A DNA stretch of 64,000 nucleotides. Origin: JAGQVA01 sp041391725 (GTDB lineage: Bacteria; Bacteroidota; Bacteroidia; J057). Below, piece by piece: positions 44,815-54,288 of the stretch (within the stretch, counting starts at the first letter, position 1; each line of letters begins with the position of its first letter). A program made the translations under genes and the position numbers. The stretch lies in NCBI GenBank assembly GCA_041391725.1, contig JAWKNL010000001.1, forward strand, positions 310,001-374,000, given 5' to 3'. The notes below the pieces were generated by a model, which saw nothing but the letters and a program-made list of their open reading frames with translations, ran no database searches and was not told the origin of the DNA.

Positions 44815-46296
44815 ATGACTAAAGAGAAAATAACTTTATCCCAACTCGAACAATACCTTTCCAAGGCTGCATGGATTCTGAAAGGCCCGGTAGATGCTTC
44901 TGACTTTAAAGTGTACATATTCCCGCTGCTATTCTTCAAAAGAATTTCGGATGTATATGACGAAGAATACCAAAACGCTTTCAATGAATCGGAAGGCGAT
45001 GCGGAGTATGCTTCGCTTCCGGAGTTTCACAGATTTATTCTGCCGGAAGGCTGTCATTGGAAGAATGTGAGGGCAACAACTTCCAATGTGGGACTCGCCA
45101 TCGAACAGGCCTTACGGGGAATCGAACAAGCCAATCAAGAATTTCTCTACGGAATTTTTGGCGATGCGCAGTGGAGTAATAAAAACAAACTCTCCGATCG
45201 ATTGCTCATTGATCTGATTGAGCATTTCTCGCAGTACAATTTGTCCAATAGTAATGTTGATGCTGATCTATTAGGACAGTCATACGAATACCTGATCAAG
45301 CATTTTGCAGATCTCACCAATAAAAAAGCAGGTGAATTCTATACCCCTCGATCTGTAGTGCATTTGCTGGGGTTGATCCTTGATCCTCACGAAGGGGAAA
45401 CCATTTATGACCCAGCTTGCGGAACCGGTGGCATGCTGTTGGAATGCGTGAATCACCTCAAAGATCAAAATGAAGACTACCGCACTTTGAAATTATTCGG
45501 ACAGGAAAAAAACCTGACTTCCAGCTCTATTGCCCGGATGAACATGTTTCTCCATGGCATTGAAGACTTTCAAATTTATAGAGGCGACACCTTGCGCAAC
45601 CCTGCATTTTTTGAAGCTGACGGACTGAAAACATTTGACTGTGTGATTGCCAATCCGCCTTTTTCGCTCAAAGAATGGGGTGCAGAAAACTGGGCTAACG
45701 ACCCTTTTGGACGAAACATAGCCGGAGTACCTCCCCAGGGAAATGGCGACATGGCCTGGGTGCAGCACATGATCAAGAGTATGAACAGCACTGGACGTAT
45801 GACCGTGGTTTTACCGCATGGAGCCCTCTTTAGAAAAGGCGCAGAGGGCCGCATTCGCGAAGCGTTGATTAAGCAAGATATGCTGGAAGCAGTGATTGGT
45901 TTAGGACCAAATATCTTCTACGGCACACAATTGGCCGCCTGTGTGATGGTCTTCAAGCAAAACAAAGTAGCCGACAAAAAAGGCAAAGTGCTGTTTATTG
46001 ATGCTTCAGAGCAGGTAAGGGTGGGCCGGGCACAAAACTACCTGGAGCCTGAGCATGTCAACCAGATTTTTGAATGGTACAAAGCCTTTTCTGATGTGGA
46101 GAATTATGTGAAGGTGGCTGAGTTGGATGACTTAAAGGAAAATGATTTTAACCTGAACATTCCGCTGTATGTGGAGAAGGTCATTGAAGACAATCTGCCC
46201 AGTGTGGAGGAGGCGATGGCGGATTTGAAAAAGGCTTGGGTGGAAAGTCAAAAGGCAGAGGAAAGATTCAAAGAAATACTTAAAAACTTTATTTGA
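44815..46296 (+). CDS. hsdM: Type I restriction-modification methyltransferase subunit M (first)
   Basis: The ATG at 44815 follows a GGAG and gives 493 residues, a normal HsdM. Domains are the HsdM N-terminal helical part (LEQYLSKAAWIL, YIFPLLFFKRISDVYDEE) and the N6-adenine methylase with GEFYTPRSVV (about 174), SAM motif DPACGTGG (199-206) and catalytic NPPF (280-283). It methylates adenine with HsdS as target-recognition partner. It begins the defence island and is followed after one base by the DUF262 gene. It differs from the second HsdM (DPTCGSGG, NPPY) and has no HsdS of its own adjacent. It is either one of two systems' M subunits or an extra copy. Confidence 0.94.
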   Translation: MTKEKITLSQLEQYLSKAAWILKGPVDASDFKVYIFPLLFFKRISDVYDEEYQNAFNESEGDAEYASLPEFHRFILPEGCHWKNVRATTSNVGLAIEQALRGIEQANQEFLYGIFGDAQWSNKNKLSDRLLIDLIEHFSQYNLSNSNVDADLLGQSYEYLIKHFADLTNKKAGEFYTPRSVVHLLGLILDPHEGETIYDPACGTGGMLLECVNHLKDQNEDYRTLKLFGQEKNLTSSSIARMNMFLHGIEDFQIYRGDTLRNPAFFEADGLKTFDCVIANPPFSLKEWGAENWANDPFGRNIAGVPPQGNGDMAWVQHMIKSMNSTGRMTVVLPHGALFRKGAEGRIREALIKQDMLEAVIGLGPNIFYGTQLAACVMVFKQNKVADKKGKVLFIDASEQVRVGRAQNYLEPEHVNQIFEWYKAFSDVENYVKVAELDDLKENDFNLNIPLYVEKVIEDNLPSVEEAMADLKKAWVESQKAEERFKEILKNFI

Positions 46297-46297
46297 C

Positions 46298-48091
46298 ATG
46301 GCATACGAAGCACCAATTACGATTAAAAAGGCAATAGACAATATTCGCAAAAAGCATTATGTGTTGCCATCTATTCAAAGAGAATTTGTTTGGGATACAG
46401 AGCAGATTGAGAAATTATTTGACTCTCTAATGCGTGACTACCCAATCAGTACCTTTCTGTTCTGGAAAGTTGACAAATCAAAAATAAAAGACTTTCAGTT
46501 TTATGAATTTTTACAACATTATCACGAAAAAAACGCTAAGCATAATCGTAAGGCGGATTTAAGTCAGGAGGAGGATGTTATAGCTGTGTTGGATGGCCAA
46601 CAAAGAATGACTTCTATGTATATTGCCCTTACAGGCTCTCATGCAAAGAAACTTCCATACTATTCATGGGATAATACTAAGGCCTTCCCAAAGAAAAAGC
46701 TCTACCTAAATCTGTTGAAGCCTGCGGATGATATTGAAATGGATTATGACTTTAGATTTCTAGACATCAATGATGCAACCAATTCTGAAGATTTTCACTG
46801 GTTTGAGGTTGGTCATATCCTTGAATTGATTGATCCAAGCAAAGTATCAAAGTATTTATCAAGGAATAATCTTATGGATTCTTCAAAATTCAACGAAGAA
46901 AAAAGAGACTTTGCAATCGACACACTGAATAAATTATTTAACGTCATCCACCAAAAAGGCAGCATTAGCTTCTTTTTGGAAGAGGGAGAAGAGCTAGACA
47001 AAGTGCTGCAAATATTTATTCGAATTAACAGTGGAGGCACTAAACTTAGCTACTCAGACTTGTTATTATCTATTGCCACATCTCAATGGAAAGAAAAAGA
47101 TGCAAGAGAAGTAATTCATGAATTCGTTGACGACATTAACAAAATAGGGGATGGATTTGACTTCAATAAGGACTTTGTTCTGAAGTCTTGTCTGGTGCTA
47201 GCCGATTTCAATGACATCAAATTTAAGGTGGATAACTTCACCAAGGACAACATGAAAACCATTGAGCAAAATTGGGAAGCAAGTGCTGTGGCCATTCGAT
47301 CCTCAGTTGAGCTTGTAGCAAAATACGGCTACAATCGCGATAATTTGACTGCCGCTAACGCGTTAATACCAATCACATACTTTATTTACAAAAATGGCTT
47401 AGGAGATAAAATTCTTCATTCTTCAAGTTGTGAAGGAGACCGAAAGGCAATTATGGAGTGGTTAGCCAGGGTACTTTTGAGAGGAACTTTTGGTGGTACA
47501 CCCGATGCTATTTATCCAGTAATGAGAACTCTAATCAACCAACACTTTGGTCGTTTCCCTCTATCTGAAATAGTCGAACACTACAGAGGTAAGAGAAAAA
47601 CAATTTCATTTTCTGAAGATGATATTGAAAGCATTCTGGATATACAATATGGCACCAAAAGAGCTCATAGTGCCTTGTCATTACTTTATTCCTCGCTCAA
47701 TTTTTCGTTTAAGTATCACCAGGATCATATTCATCCAAAATCATTTTTTAATAAAAGAAAATTAACTGAACTGGGCATTTCGGATGATAGGATGAAACAG
47801 CAATTCATTGAACGGTCCAATAAAATGGCGAATCTTCAACTCTTGGAGGCCACTACGAATATTGAAAAAAAAGACAAACAGTTTGCTGATTGGCTCAATG
47901 AGCAGTTCAATAATGAGACGGACAAGGGTAACTTTTTAATGCAGCACCACATCGGAGCAGACGCATCTCTTCAATTTGAAGATTTTGTTCAATTCTACGA
48001 TAAACGCAGAGCCACATTAAAAACCAAACTCATGCAAATACTAAATGTAAAAGCAGGAGAAGAATTAATCTTAGAATCTACGGAAGAATGA
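46298..48091 (+). CDS. DUF262-family (GmrSD-like) protein within restriction locus
   Basis: A 597-residue protein. The N-terminal DUF262/ParB-like domain has SIQREFVWDTEQIEKL (25-40) and VLDGQQRMTSMYIALTG (DGQQR 99-103), which in GmrS-type proteins binds and hydrolyses nucleotide. The C-terminal part has DHIHPKSFF (about 476-484), an HNH/DUF1524-like site as in GmrD nucleases, followed by NLQLLEATTNIEKKDKQFADWL. Both halves of a type IV-like modification-dependent nuclease may thus be in one chain. The gene starts one base after hsdM and its stop overlaps the next hsdM start (ATGA). It is more AT-rich than the second hsdM, so it was probably inserted as cargo. Confidence 0.9.
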   Translation: MAYEAPITIKKAIDNIRKKHYVLPSIQREFVWDTEQIEKLFDSLMRDYPISTFLFWKVDKSKIKDFQFYEFLQHYHEKNAKHNRKADLSQEEDVIAVLDGQQRMTSMYIALTGSHAKKLPYYSWDNTKAFPKKKLYLNLLKPADDIEMDYDFRFLDINDATNSEDFHWFEVGHILELIDPSKVSKYLSRNNLMDSSKFNEEKRDFAIDTLNKLFNVIHQKGSISFFLEEGEELDKVLQIFIRINSGGTKLSYSDLLLSIATSQWKEKDAREVIHEFVDDINKIGDGFDFNKDFVLKSCLVLADFNDIKFKVDNFTKDNMKTIEQNWEASAVAIRSSVELVAKYGYNRDNLTAANALIPITYFIYKNGLGDKILHSSSCEGDRKAIMEWLARVLLRGTFGGTPDAIYPVMRTLINQHFGRFPLSEIVEHYRGKRKTISFSEDDIESILDIQYGTKRAHSALSLLYSSLNFSFKYHQDHIHPKSFFNKRKLTELGISDDRMKQQFIERSNKMANLQLLEATTNIEKKDKQFADWLNEQFNNETDKGNFLMQHHIGADASLQFEDFVQFYDKRRATLKTKLMQILNVKAGEELILESTEE

Positions 48092-49548
48092 CCCAATCCC
48101 AACTCGAAAAATACCTCTGGGGTGCAGCCACTCTCCTTCGCGGCACTATCGATGCCGGGGACTATAAGCAGTACATCTTCCCGCTGCTGTTTTTCAAGCG
48201 CATTTGCGATGTGTATGACGAGGAATTTGAAAAGGCCCTGGCTGAAAGCGACGGCGATATGGAATACGCAGCCTTTGCCGAGCATCATCATTTTCAGGTG
48301 CCTGAGGGTGCGCATTGGAACAACGTGCGCGAAACCACCACCCATGTGGGCATGGCATTGCAAGAGGCTATGCGCGCCATTGAAAAAGCCAACCCCGATA
48401 CGCTTTACGGCATTTTTGGGGATGCCAGTTGGACCAACAAGGACCGGTTGAGCGACGAAACCCTCACCAACCTCATAGAGCATTACTCCCAGCACAAGCT
48501 GAGCCTGAGCAATATTGCCGATGACAAGCTGGGCAATGCCTACGAATACCTGATCAAGGAATTTGCAGATGACAGTGGTCATACCGCAGCGGAGTTTTAC
48601 ACCAACCGCACCGTGGTAAAGCTCATGACCCTGATCATGGACCCGCAACCGGGCGAAAGTGTGTACGACCCTACCTGCGGTTCGGGTGGACTCCTGCTCA
48701 ACTGTGCCCTGCACCTCAAGGAAGAAGGCAAGGAATACCGCACCCTCAAACTCTACGGGCAGGAGATCAACCTGCTCACTTCGGCCATAGCCCGCATGAA
48801 CATGTTTATGCACGGCATAGAGGAGTTTAGCATCGTGCGGGGCGATACCCTGGCCAACCCCGCCTTTTTGCACAACGATGCACTCAAAACCTTTAACGTT
48901 ATCCTGGCCAACCCACCTTACAGCATCAAAGCCTGGGACCAGAAAAGTTTTGCCAACGACCCTTACGGACGCAATCTCTGGGGCGTGCCCCCACAAGGCT
49001 GTGCCGATTATGCGTTTCAGCAGCATATCCAAAAGAGCTTGGATGCAAAGAATGGACGCTCCATTTCCCTATGGCCCCATGGCGTATTGTTTAGGGATAG
49101 CGAAGCAGAGATGCGCAGAAAAATGATCGAGCAGGATTTGGTGGAATGTGTGATTGGGTTGGGACCGAACCTGTTTTATAACTCTCCGATGGAGGCGTGT
49201 TTGTTGATTACCAAAACGAATAAAGAGCCTCATAGGAAAGGAAAAATTCTAATTGTGAATGCTGTAAAGGAAGTGAAACAAGAAAAGAACATCGCTTTTT
49301 TGGAAGACAAGCATATAGATAAAATCTTCAAGACCTATCTGGCCTTTAAAGATCAGGAAGGCTTTTGCAAGGTGGTTTCCAATGAAGAAGTGCTTGAAAA
49401 CAAAGGCAGTTTGAATATCGCACAGTACGTGAGCAACGTAGATACGAGTATCCAGGGAATATCCATTGAGGATGCATTAAGAAATTGGAACGAATCCTCA
49501 TTGGAACTTAAGAAAAGCATGAATGAATTATTTCAAATCTTGAATTAA
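48088..49548 (+). CDS. hsdM: Type I restriction-modification methyltransferase subunit M (second)
   Basis: A 486-residue HsdM with AEFYTNRTVV (about 168), SAM motif DPTCGSGG (194-201) and catalytic NPPY (275-278). Its start overlaps the DUF262 stop (ATGA). The hsdS gene follows after one base, so this is the M subunit most likely paired with it. It is paralogous to the first HsdM, recognisable over the full length, but clearly diverged. Adenine N6-methylation of the target protects host DNA from the HsdR subunit at 61622. Confidence 0.94.
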   Translation: MTQSQLEKYLWGAATLLRGTIDAGDYKQYIFPLLFFKRICDVYDEEFEKALAESDGDMEYAAFAEHHHFQVPEGAHWNNVRETTTHVGMALQEAMRAIEKANPDTLYGIFGDASWTNKDRLSDETLTNLIEHYSQHKLSLSNIADDKLGNAYEYLIKEFADDSGHTAAEFYTNRTVVKLMTLIMDPQPGESVYDPTCGSGGLLLNCALHLKEEGKEYRTLKLYGQEINLLTSAIARMNMFMHGIEEFSIVRGDTLANPAFLHNDALKTFNVILANPPYSIKAWDQKSFANDPYGRNLWGVPPQGCADYAFQQHIQKSLDAKNGRSISLWPHGVLFRDSEAEMRRKMIEQDLVECVIGLGPNLFYNSPMEACLLITKTNKEPHRKGKILIVNAVKEVKQEKNIAFLEDKHIDKIFKTYLAFKDQEGFCKVVSNEEVLENKGSLNIAQYVSNVDTSIQGISIEDALRNWNESSLELKKSMNELFQILN

Positions 49549-49549
49549 G

Positions 49550-50770
49550 ATGGAAGTAACTATGCAAAAGATAGATTTGAAAAACATCAACAAATCGGGT
49601 TGGGAGAGTTTTCGCTTTGAGGAAATTGCCTCAAAAATATCCGAAACAGTTGATCCCAATTCAACCACGCTAGAAACTTATGTGGGTTTGGAACATTTAG
49701 ATGCGGAGGATATCCATATCCGCAGAAAAGGTACACCTGATGATGTAAGCGGAGGCAAACTGAAATGTTATCCCGGAGATGTGATTTTTGGAAAAAGGCG
49801 TGCATATCAGCGGAAAGCTGCCATAGTAGATTTTGAAGGTATCTGTTCAGCGCATGCCTTTGTTTTTAGGCCAAATCCAACAGTGATTGACCCTAAATTA
49901 TTCCCTTTCTTCCTACATTCTGACCAATTCATGCACCGCATGGTGGATATTTCTGTTGGCGGACTTTCTCCTACTATCAATTGGGGAGATCTTAAAAATC
50001 AAGAATTCCTCCTCCCACCCAAAGACCAACAAGGCCAATTGGCCGAACTCCTTTGGGCGATGGATGAGGTGGTGGAGCGGGAGAGAATGCTAAAAGCAGA
50101 TTTAGAAAATGCACTGAATACCATGATTGAAAATGAAATTCATGGCGTTGATTTGCATGGCAAAGTAATTCGAGAAGTGCTTGACGAACTTTCGGAATAT
50201 GTCGAGTTAGTGTCCTTATCTGAATTAGGAGAGCTACTTAAAGGAAAAGGAATACCAAAATCAGATGTTCAAGAAGCCGGTTTACCCTGTGTTAGATATG
50301 GTGAATTATATACAAAATATAATCGCATAATTAGAGAATTCCATTCCTTCATTTCCGAGGAAATAAAATCAGAGAGTTTTCTTTTACAAAAGCATGATGT
50401 TTTGTTTGCTGGGTCAGGTGAGACAATAACAGAAATAGGTAAATCAGCAGCTTTTGTGGATGATATTGAAGCTTATGCTGGTAGTGACACTCTCTTGTTT
50501 AGGCCATTTGATATGGATGGGTATTATTTAGGTTATTTAATGAATTCACAACTGGTAAGACAACAACTAAATAAATATGGAACAGGCGCGACAGTTATGC
50601 ATATTTATAATTCAGATTTAGCAAAAGTTAAAGTGCCTAAAATTGGCAGGGAAAAACAAATTGAGATTGCAAAAAAACTCGAATCAATATCAACTAATGT
50701 GTTTAAGCTGGATTCCAAAATCGCTACCTCCAAGTCCCTCCAAAAATCACTCATCAACCAAATCTTCTAA
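49550..50770 (+). CDS. hsdS: Type I restriction-modification specificity subunit S
   Basis: A 406-residue HsdS with two target-recognition domains, each followed by a helical spacer. The first covers about 1-180 (GWESFRFEEIASKI ... FLLPPKDQQGQLAELLWAMDEVVERERML) and the second about 215-405 (LSELGELLKGKGIPKSDVQEAGLPCVRYGELY ... IEIAKKLESISTNVFKLDSKIA). They define the two halves of the split DNA target. The second half is noticeably more AT-rich than the first, suggesting TRD exchange. It starts one base after hsdM2. The ATP-binding gene follows 4 bp after its stop, so that gene is probably in the same transcript. Confidence 0.93.
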   Translation: MEVTMQKIDLKNINKSGWESFRFEEIASKISETVDPNSTTLETYVGLEHLDAEDIHIRRKGTPDDVSGGKLKCYPGDVIFGKRRAYQRKAAIVDFEGICSAHAFVFRPNPTVIDPKLFPFFLHSDQFMHRMVDISVGGLSPTINWGDLKNQEFLLPPKDQQGQLAELLWAMDEVVERERMLKADLENALNTMIENEIHGVDLHGKVIREVLDELSEYVELVSLSELGELLKGKGIPKSDVQEAGLPCVRYGELYTKYNRIIREFHSFISEEIKSESFLLQKHDVLFAGSGETITEIGKSAAFVDDIEAYAGSDTLLFRPFDMDGYYLGYLMNSQLVRQQLNKYGTGATVMHIYNSDLAKVKVPKIGREKQIEIAKKLESISTNVFKLDSKIATSKSLQKSLINQIF

Positions 50771-50774
50771 CCTT

Positions 50775-53234
50775 ATGTCTGCTTCCACCGGCAACACCGC
50801 TGCTCCCCTCACCATTGCTCAGATCGAGGCGAATAACAACCGTAAACTCACTGCCGATAAAATCCGACAGATTCTGACCAAAGTCCGTAATAACCCCAAG
50901 CAATCGGCTCGGCGGTGGGTGTGGGAGCTTGCCCAAAACGCTAAAGATGTGCCGAATAGCCGGTTTGATCGGATTGCTATTCAGATTATTCTGGAATCAA
51001 ACCGCCTTACGTTTGCCCATAATGGAGATCCATTCTCCATGCAGAATATAATGTCGCTGATCCAGCAAGTAAGTTCCAAGGACTCAGCCAATGAGGACGA
51101 GTCGGTGACGGGAAAATTTGGAACAGGCTTTATCGCGACCCATCTGTTGTCGGAAATCATTCACGTGGAAGGAGTTGTGGAGCATTGGGGTGGATTCAAG
51201 CGCTTCAACATCGTGCTTGACCGAAGTGACGAGAAGTCTGAAGATATGATGGTCAAGATTGGTGCTGCGATTGATCATGTACGGGGCATTGAAGGGGATA
51301 GCGCAGATTTTCCGGTTATCCAGAATTACGAAGCGCAAAGAAAGGCAGATAGCTTCGACACAAAATTTATCTATCCGCTGGACCGGGATTCAAGCCGCGA
51401 GGCAGCCCAGGCAGGCCTCGATGATTTGATACATACCCTGCCGCAAACCCTTGTGTTTAACCCCTCCATTGCCTCCGTCGAGGTGATCAACCAGGTTGCT
51501 GGCCAAAAGGAGACCTATGTTTGCCATCCTCCTGAGCCTCAAACAGAAAAGATAACCCGATACCAGATTGAAATTAAGCAGACAGACGGCACTACCGAAA
51601 AGGTATTTTTTACCCACCAAAGTGAAAACTGCTGTCTGGTAGCTGAAGTGGAAAAGGATGCTCTTGCCCTGGTAAAACCCACCCGCAGCCAGCCAGTGCT
51701 GTTCAGGGACTTTCCTTTGATCGGTTCTGAGCGTTTCTTTTTCCCATTGGCCTTAAATGGGCTGAAATTCAATCCCACAGAGGACAGAAATGGAATTTAC
51801 CTGCATGACGCGGAGGGTAAACAAGCTATCGAGAACCGGGGGTATATTAAGGAAGCAGGAGATGCCTACATGGCTTTTTCGGAATGGCTGATTGATGCTG
51901 GAGCCAGCAACCGCTTTGTACTTGCTCAAACCCGGCTTCCGAAGGAAGAATGGGAGCAGTTTTCAAAAGACTGGTACAAAGGCCTTCAGGCCAAATGGAG
52001 AGGTTGGCTATTGGAGAAACCTATGGTTGAAACAGCTGATGAGGGATTTCAAATATTGAAAAACACCTGGATCCCCATTTATGGAGATAAACGAGAAATC
52101 AAAGAGGCATTTTATGAGCTATGTGTTCCTTTTTACGGCGCCGGCTCGTTGCCCCAAAAAGAATTACTGCATGAATGGATTGACGCTCTTGGCCCGAAGG
52201 ATGAATGGGATACCTGGGGTAAGCGGCTTGACATTGGTTTAGAAGACCTTGTAAAGCAAGTGGCTTCCAAGGAAAATCTATCGGCTCTTGCTGCTGACTG
52301 TTTCCAGGACGAAAGCACTGCAGTTTCCTGGCTGAATACCTTATACCAATTCTGCCATGAACAGACCGCAACAGAGCTCCTGACAAAGTATAAGCTCGTT
52401 CCCAATCTATATGGGCTGTTTTTCCAACTAGATAAACTTCATCAAGAAAACAAAGATGAACCCATGCCGGATGAGTTTCTGGCGATATATCATCAGGTAT
52501 TTCCATCTGATGATTGGCGGGAAAAAGTAATTCATCGGGAGGTGATATTGCCAACTCAAAACCTTCAGAAGCTAGGAATGAGCGACCTATCCAAAAAAGT
52601 GAATGAGGAGATCCGAAAAATAGCAAAAACCAATGTTGGGCAAAGAAATCTGTTTTTGGAAAGAAAAGATGCCCGGGATATTTTGATAGAAATATTGCGA
52701 TATTTCAGCCTTGGTTCTCAGATGGATAATATTCAGGCGCAGGTATTCAGCCGGGCAAAACAAGTGTGGAAATTCGACCAGGAGCCCCAAAAAATCAGCG
52801 GGCTTGAGCCTTTCAGTTTTATTCCAGCATTAGAGTTGTTGGTTCAGTTGCTGCATGATACTATTCAAAGTTTTAAAACGATTAATGCGTTTTCAATAGA
52901 ACTTGGCCTCGCCGACAACGCTGGTATCAACTGGCTGAATACGTACCTGAATCTTATAGCGGGCAGTTCATCGCTCAAGGATATGCTCGAATACGGGAAT
53001 ATCGTTCCTGCAAGAAATGGACAACTGGTAGCGTTTGAGGCTGTTCATGATTTTGGTACAGACGAGACGCCATTAAACGACGAACTCCTGGGTATATTAT
53101 CCCGATTAGATCCGAAACAGAATTGGTTTGGGGAACTGCCTGCTCAAGGCCTTACATTGAAGTTTAAGAAGACCAAGAAGTTCAGTGATCTTGGTGAGGC
53201 TTTGGATCACGCCGTGAAGGGAAATTCGAAATAA
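50775..53234 (+). CDS. GHKL/sacsin-like ATPase, N-terminal part of a split gene
   Basis: The ATG at 50775 gives 819 residues. The N-terminus is a Bergerat-fold ATPase: N-box WELAQNAKD (Glu51, Asn55), G1 HNGDPF (83-87) and G2 GKFGTGF (113-119), as in Hsp90/sacsin-type proteins. The remainder is a long region without a recognised domain. The frame stops at 53232 just after HAVKGNSK, yet the next frame continues the expected sequence (EIRNNLGEDEG ... LFGWIKNNQRMAEEHL), so an extra G in the GGG at 53218-53220 probably splits the gene. Removing it would make one protein of about 1108 residues with a C-terminal nuclease. It starts 4 bp after hsdS. Confidence 0.88.
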   Translation: MSASTGNTAAPLTIAQIEANNNRKLTADKIRQILTKVRNNPKQSARRWVWELAQNAKDVPNSRFDRIAIQIILESNRLTFAHNGDPFSMQNIMSLIQQVSSKDSANEDESVTGKFGTGFIATHLLSEIIHVEGVVEHWGGFKRFNIVLDRSDEKSEDMMVKIGAAIDHVRGIEGDSADFPVIQNYEAQRKADSFDTKFIYPLDRDSSREAAQAGLDDLIHTLPQTLVFNPSIASVEVINQVAGQKETYVCHPPEPQTEKITRYQIEIKQTDGTTEKVFFTHQSENCCLVAEVEKDALALVKPTRSQPVLFRDFPLIGSERFFFPLALNGLKFNPTEDRNGIYLHDAEGKQAIENRGYIKEAGDAYMAFSEWLIDAGASNRFVLAQTRLPKEEWEQFSKDWYKGLQAKWRGWLLEKPMVETADEGFQILKNTWIPIYGDKREIKEAFYELCVPFYGAGSLPQKELLHEWIDALGPKDEWDTWGKRLDIGLEDLVKQVASKENLSALAADCFQDESTAVSWLNTLYQFCHEQTATELLTKYKLVPNLYGLFFQLDKLHQENKDEPMPDEFLAIYHQVFPSDDWREKVIHREVILPTQNLQKLGMSDLSKKVNEEIRKIAKTNVGQRNLFLERKDARDILIEILRYFSLGSQMDNIQAQVFSRAKQVWKFDQEPQKISGLEPFSFIPALELLVQLLHDTIQSFKTINAFSIELGLADNAGINWLNTYLNLIAGSSSLKDMLEYGNIVPARNGQLVAFEAVHDFGTDETPLNDELLGILSRLDPKQNWFGELPAQGLTLKFKKTKKFSDLGEALDHAVKGNSK

Positions 53235-53319
53235 TCTGGGAGAGGATGAAGGAAATAGTTATAAAAAGCATAAGGCAGACCTGCTGAATCTTTTCGGATG
53301 GATCAAAAATAACCAACGA

Positions 53320-54102
53320 ATGGCAGAGGAGCATCTTAATTACTTTTTCAGAAACAGAGACTCGATTTATGTAGAGGTTATTGAGAAAAATGGCGGTCTG
53401 CCCGTGGACACCATTGAGGCCATGCAGGACCCGGAAAAACGGACGATTATCGAGCGAGTGGTTAATTCAAAGCTCTCTGCGAGCGATCTAAATGCCCTGC
53501 TTGATGCCGCCGAGGAACTGGACTCTATTGATAAGCTGTTGAATCAAGCCAAAGAACTGCAGGAAGAGCAGCGGAATTTCAACTATTTGCTTCGTCTCGG
53601 AAGCACTGTGGAAGAACAAGTCAAAAAAGCCCTCGAAGGGATCGGCGTTGAAATGAGTGTTCAGCATCAGGGTATGGGAGCTTTCGACTTTGTGGTCCGC
53701 AATCCATCCAACGGGCGTGAATTTTTTCTGGAACTGAAATCGTTCGAACACCAATCCCAGCGCCCCCTGCGATTTGCGCCCAGCCAGGCAGAAAAAGCCC
53801 AAAAGAATGAACCTAATTATGCAATCTGCCTTTTGCGAAGACCTGATGATAATAATTCACTTTCTGAAGAATATGTACATAAAAACCTTTTTTTCAAGAA
53901 GCAGATAGGGACATACTTCTCAGATGGGTATGGAGACTACCTTAAACTTCAAAGTATCAAGAATAGCAGCAAAGAATCCAGGCTTCATGTTGTGCTACTC
54001 GGGGACGAACGAATCGAAGTTGATCTTAAACCAATCATTGATCAATCATTAGGGTTTGCTGACTTAACGGCGGTAATGCTCACGTATTTAAGAGGTGAAT
54101 AG
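53320..54102 (+). CDS. PD-(D/E)XK nuclease domain, C-terminal part of split ATPase gene
   Basis: The first ATG is at 53320, giving 260 residues, but the frame is open and meaningful from about 53221. Residues 40-100 are helical (coiled). Residues 95-170 show a PD-(D/E)XK core: Asp123 in GAFDFVV and Glu138-x-Lys140 in FFLELKS, with APSQAEKA behind, similar to DUF3883-type domains. Metal-dependent DNA cleavage is the likely chemistry. It belongs with the GHKL ATPase upstream. If the split is real rather than an error, the two chains might still work as separate subunits, though no start or ribosome site stands out at 53320. Confidence 0.8.
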   Translation: MAEEHLNYFFRNRDSIYVEVIEKNGGLPVDTIEAMQDPEKRTIIERVVNSKLSASDLNALLDAAEELDSIDKLLNQAKELQEEQRNFNYLLRLGSTVEEQVKKALEGIGVEMSVQHQGMGAFDFVVRNPSNGREFFLELKSFEHQSQRPLRFAPSQAEKAQKNEPNYAICLLRRPDDNNSLSEEYVHKNLFFKKQIGTYFSDGYGDYLKLQSIKNSSKESRLHVVLLGDERIEVDLKPIIDQSLGFADLTAVMLTYLRGE

Positions 54103-54288
54103 AATGGATTCAAATTTTAATCAAGACTGCTAAGTGTATTTTTATGATCTAAGACAGCGGATAAAATGATTACCTTTACCATCCTACAAAATCCCTCATG
54201 AGTCACATCTTCTAACCCCTCATACCCCGTACCTCCCGGTCTTCAGAGGGCCGGTTATATGCGTACTTCTTTTCGTAAATTGCTTATT

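Noticed and set aside
47995..49032. 345-residue minus-strand frame
   Set aside because: Antisense to hsdM2, which has all methylase motifs.
54150..54185. Promoter upstream of ravA (TACCTTTA)
   Set aside because: One mismatch to TAnnTTTG and no -33 box; too weak to list.
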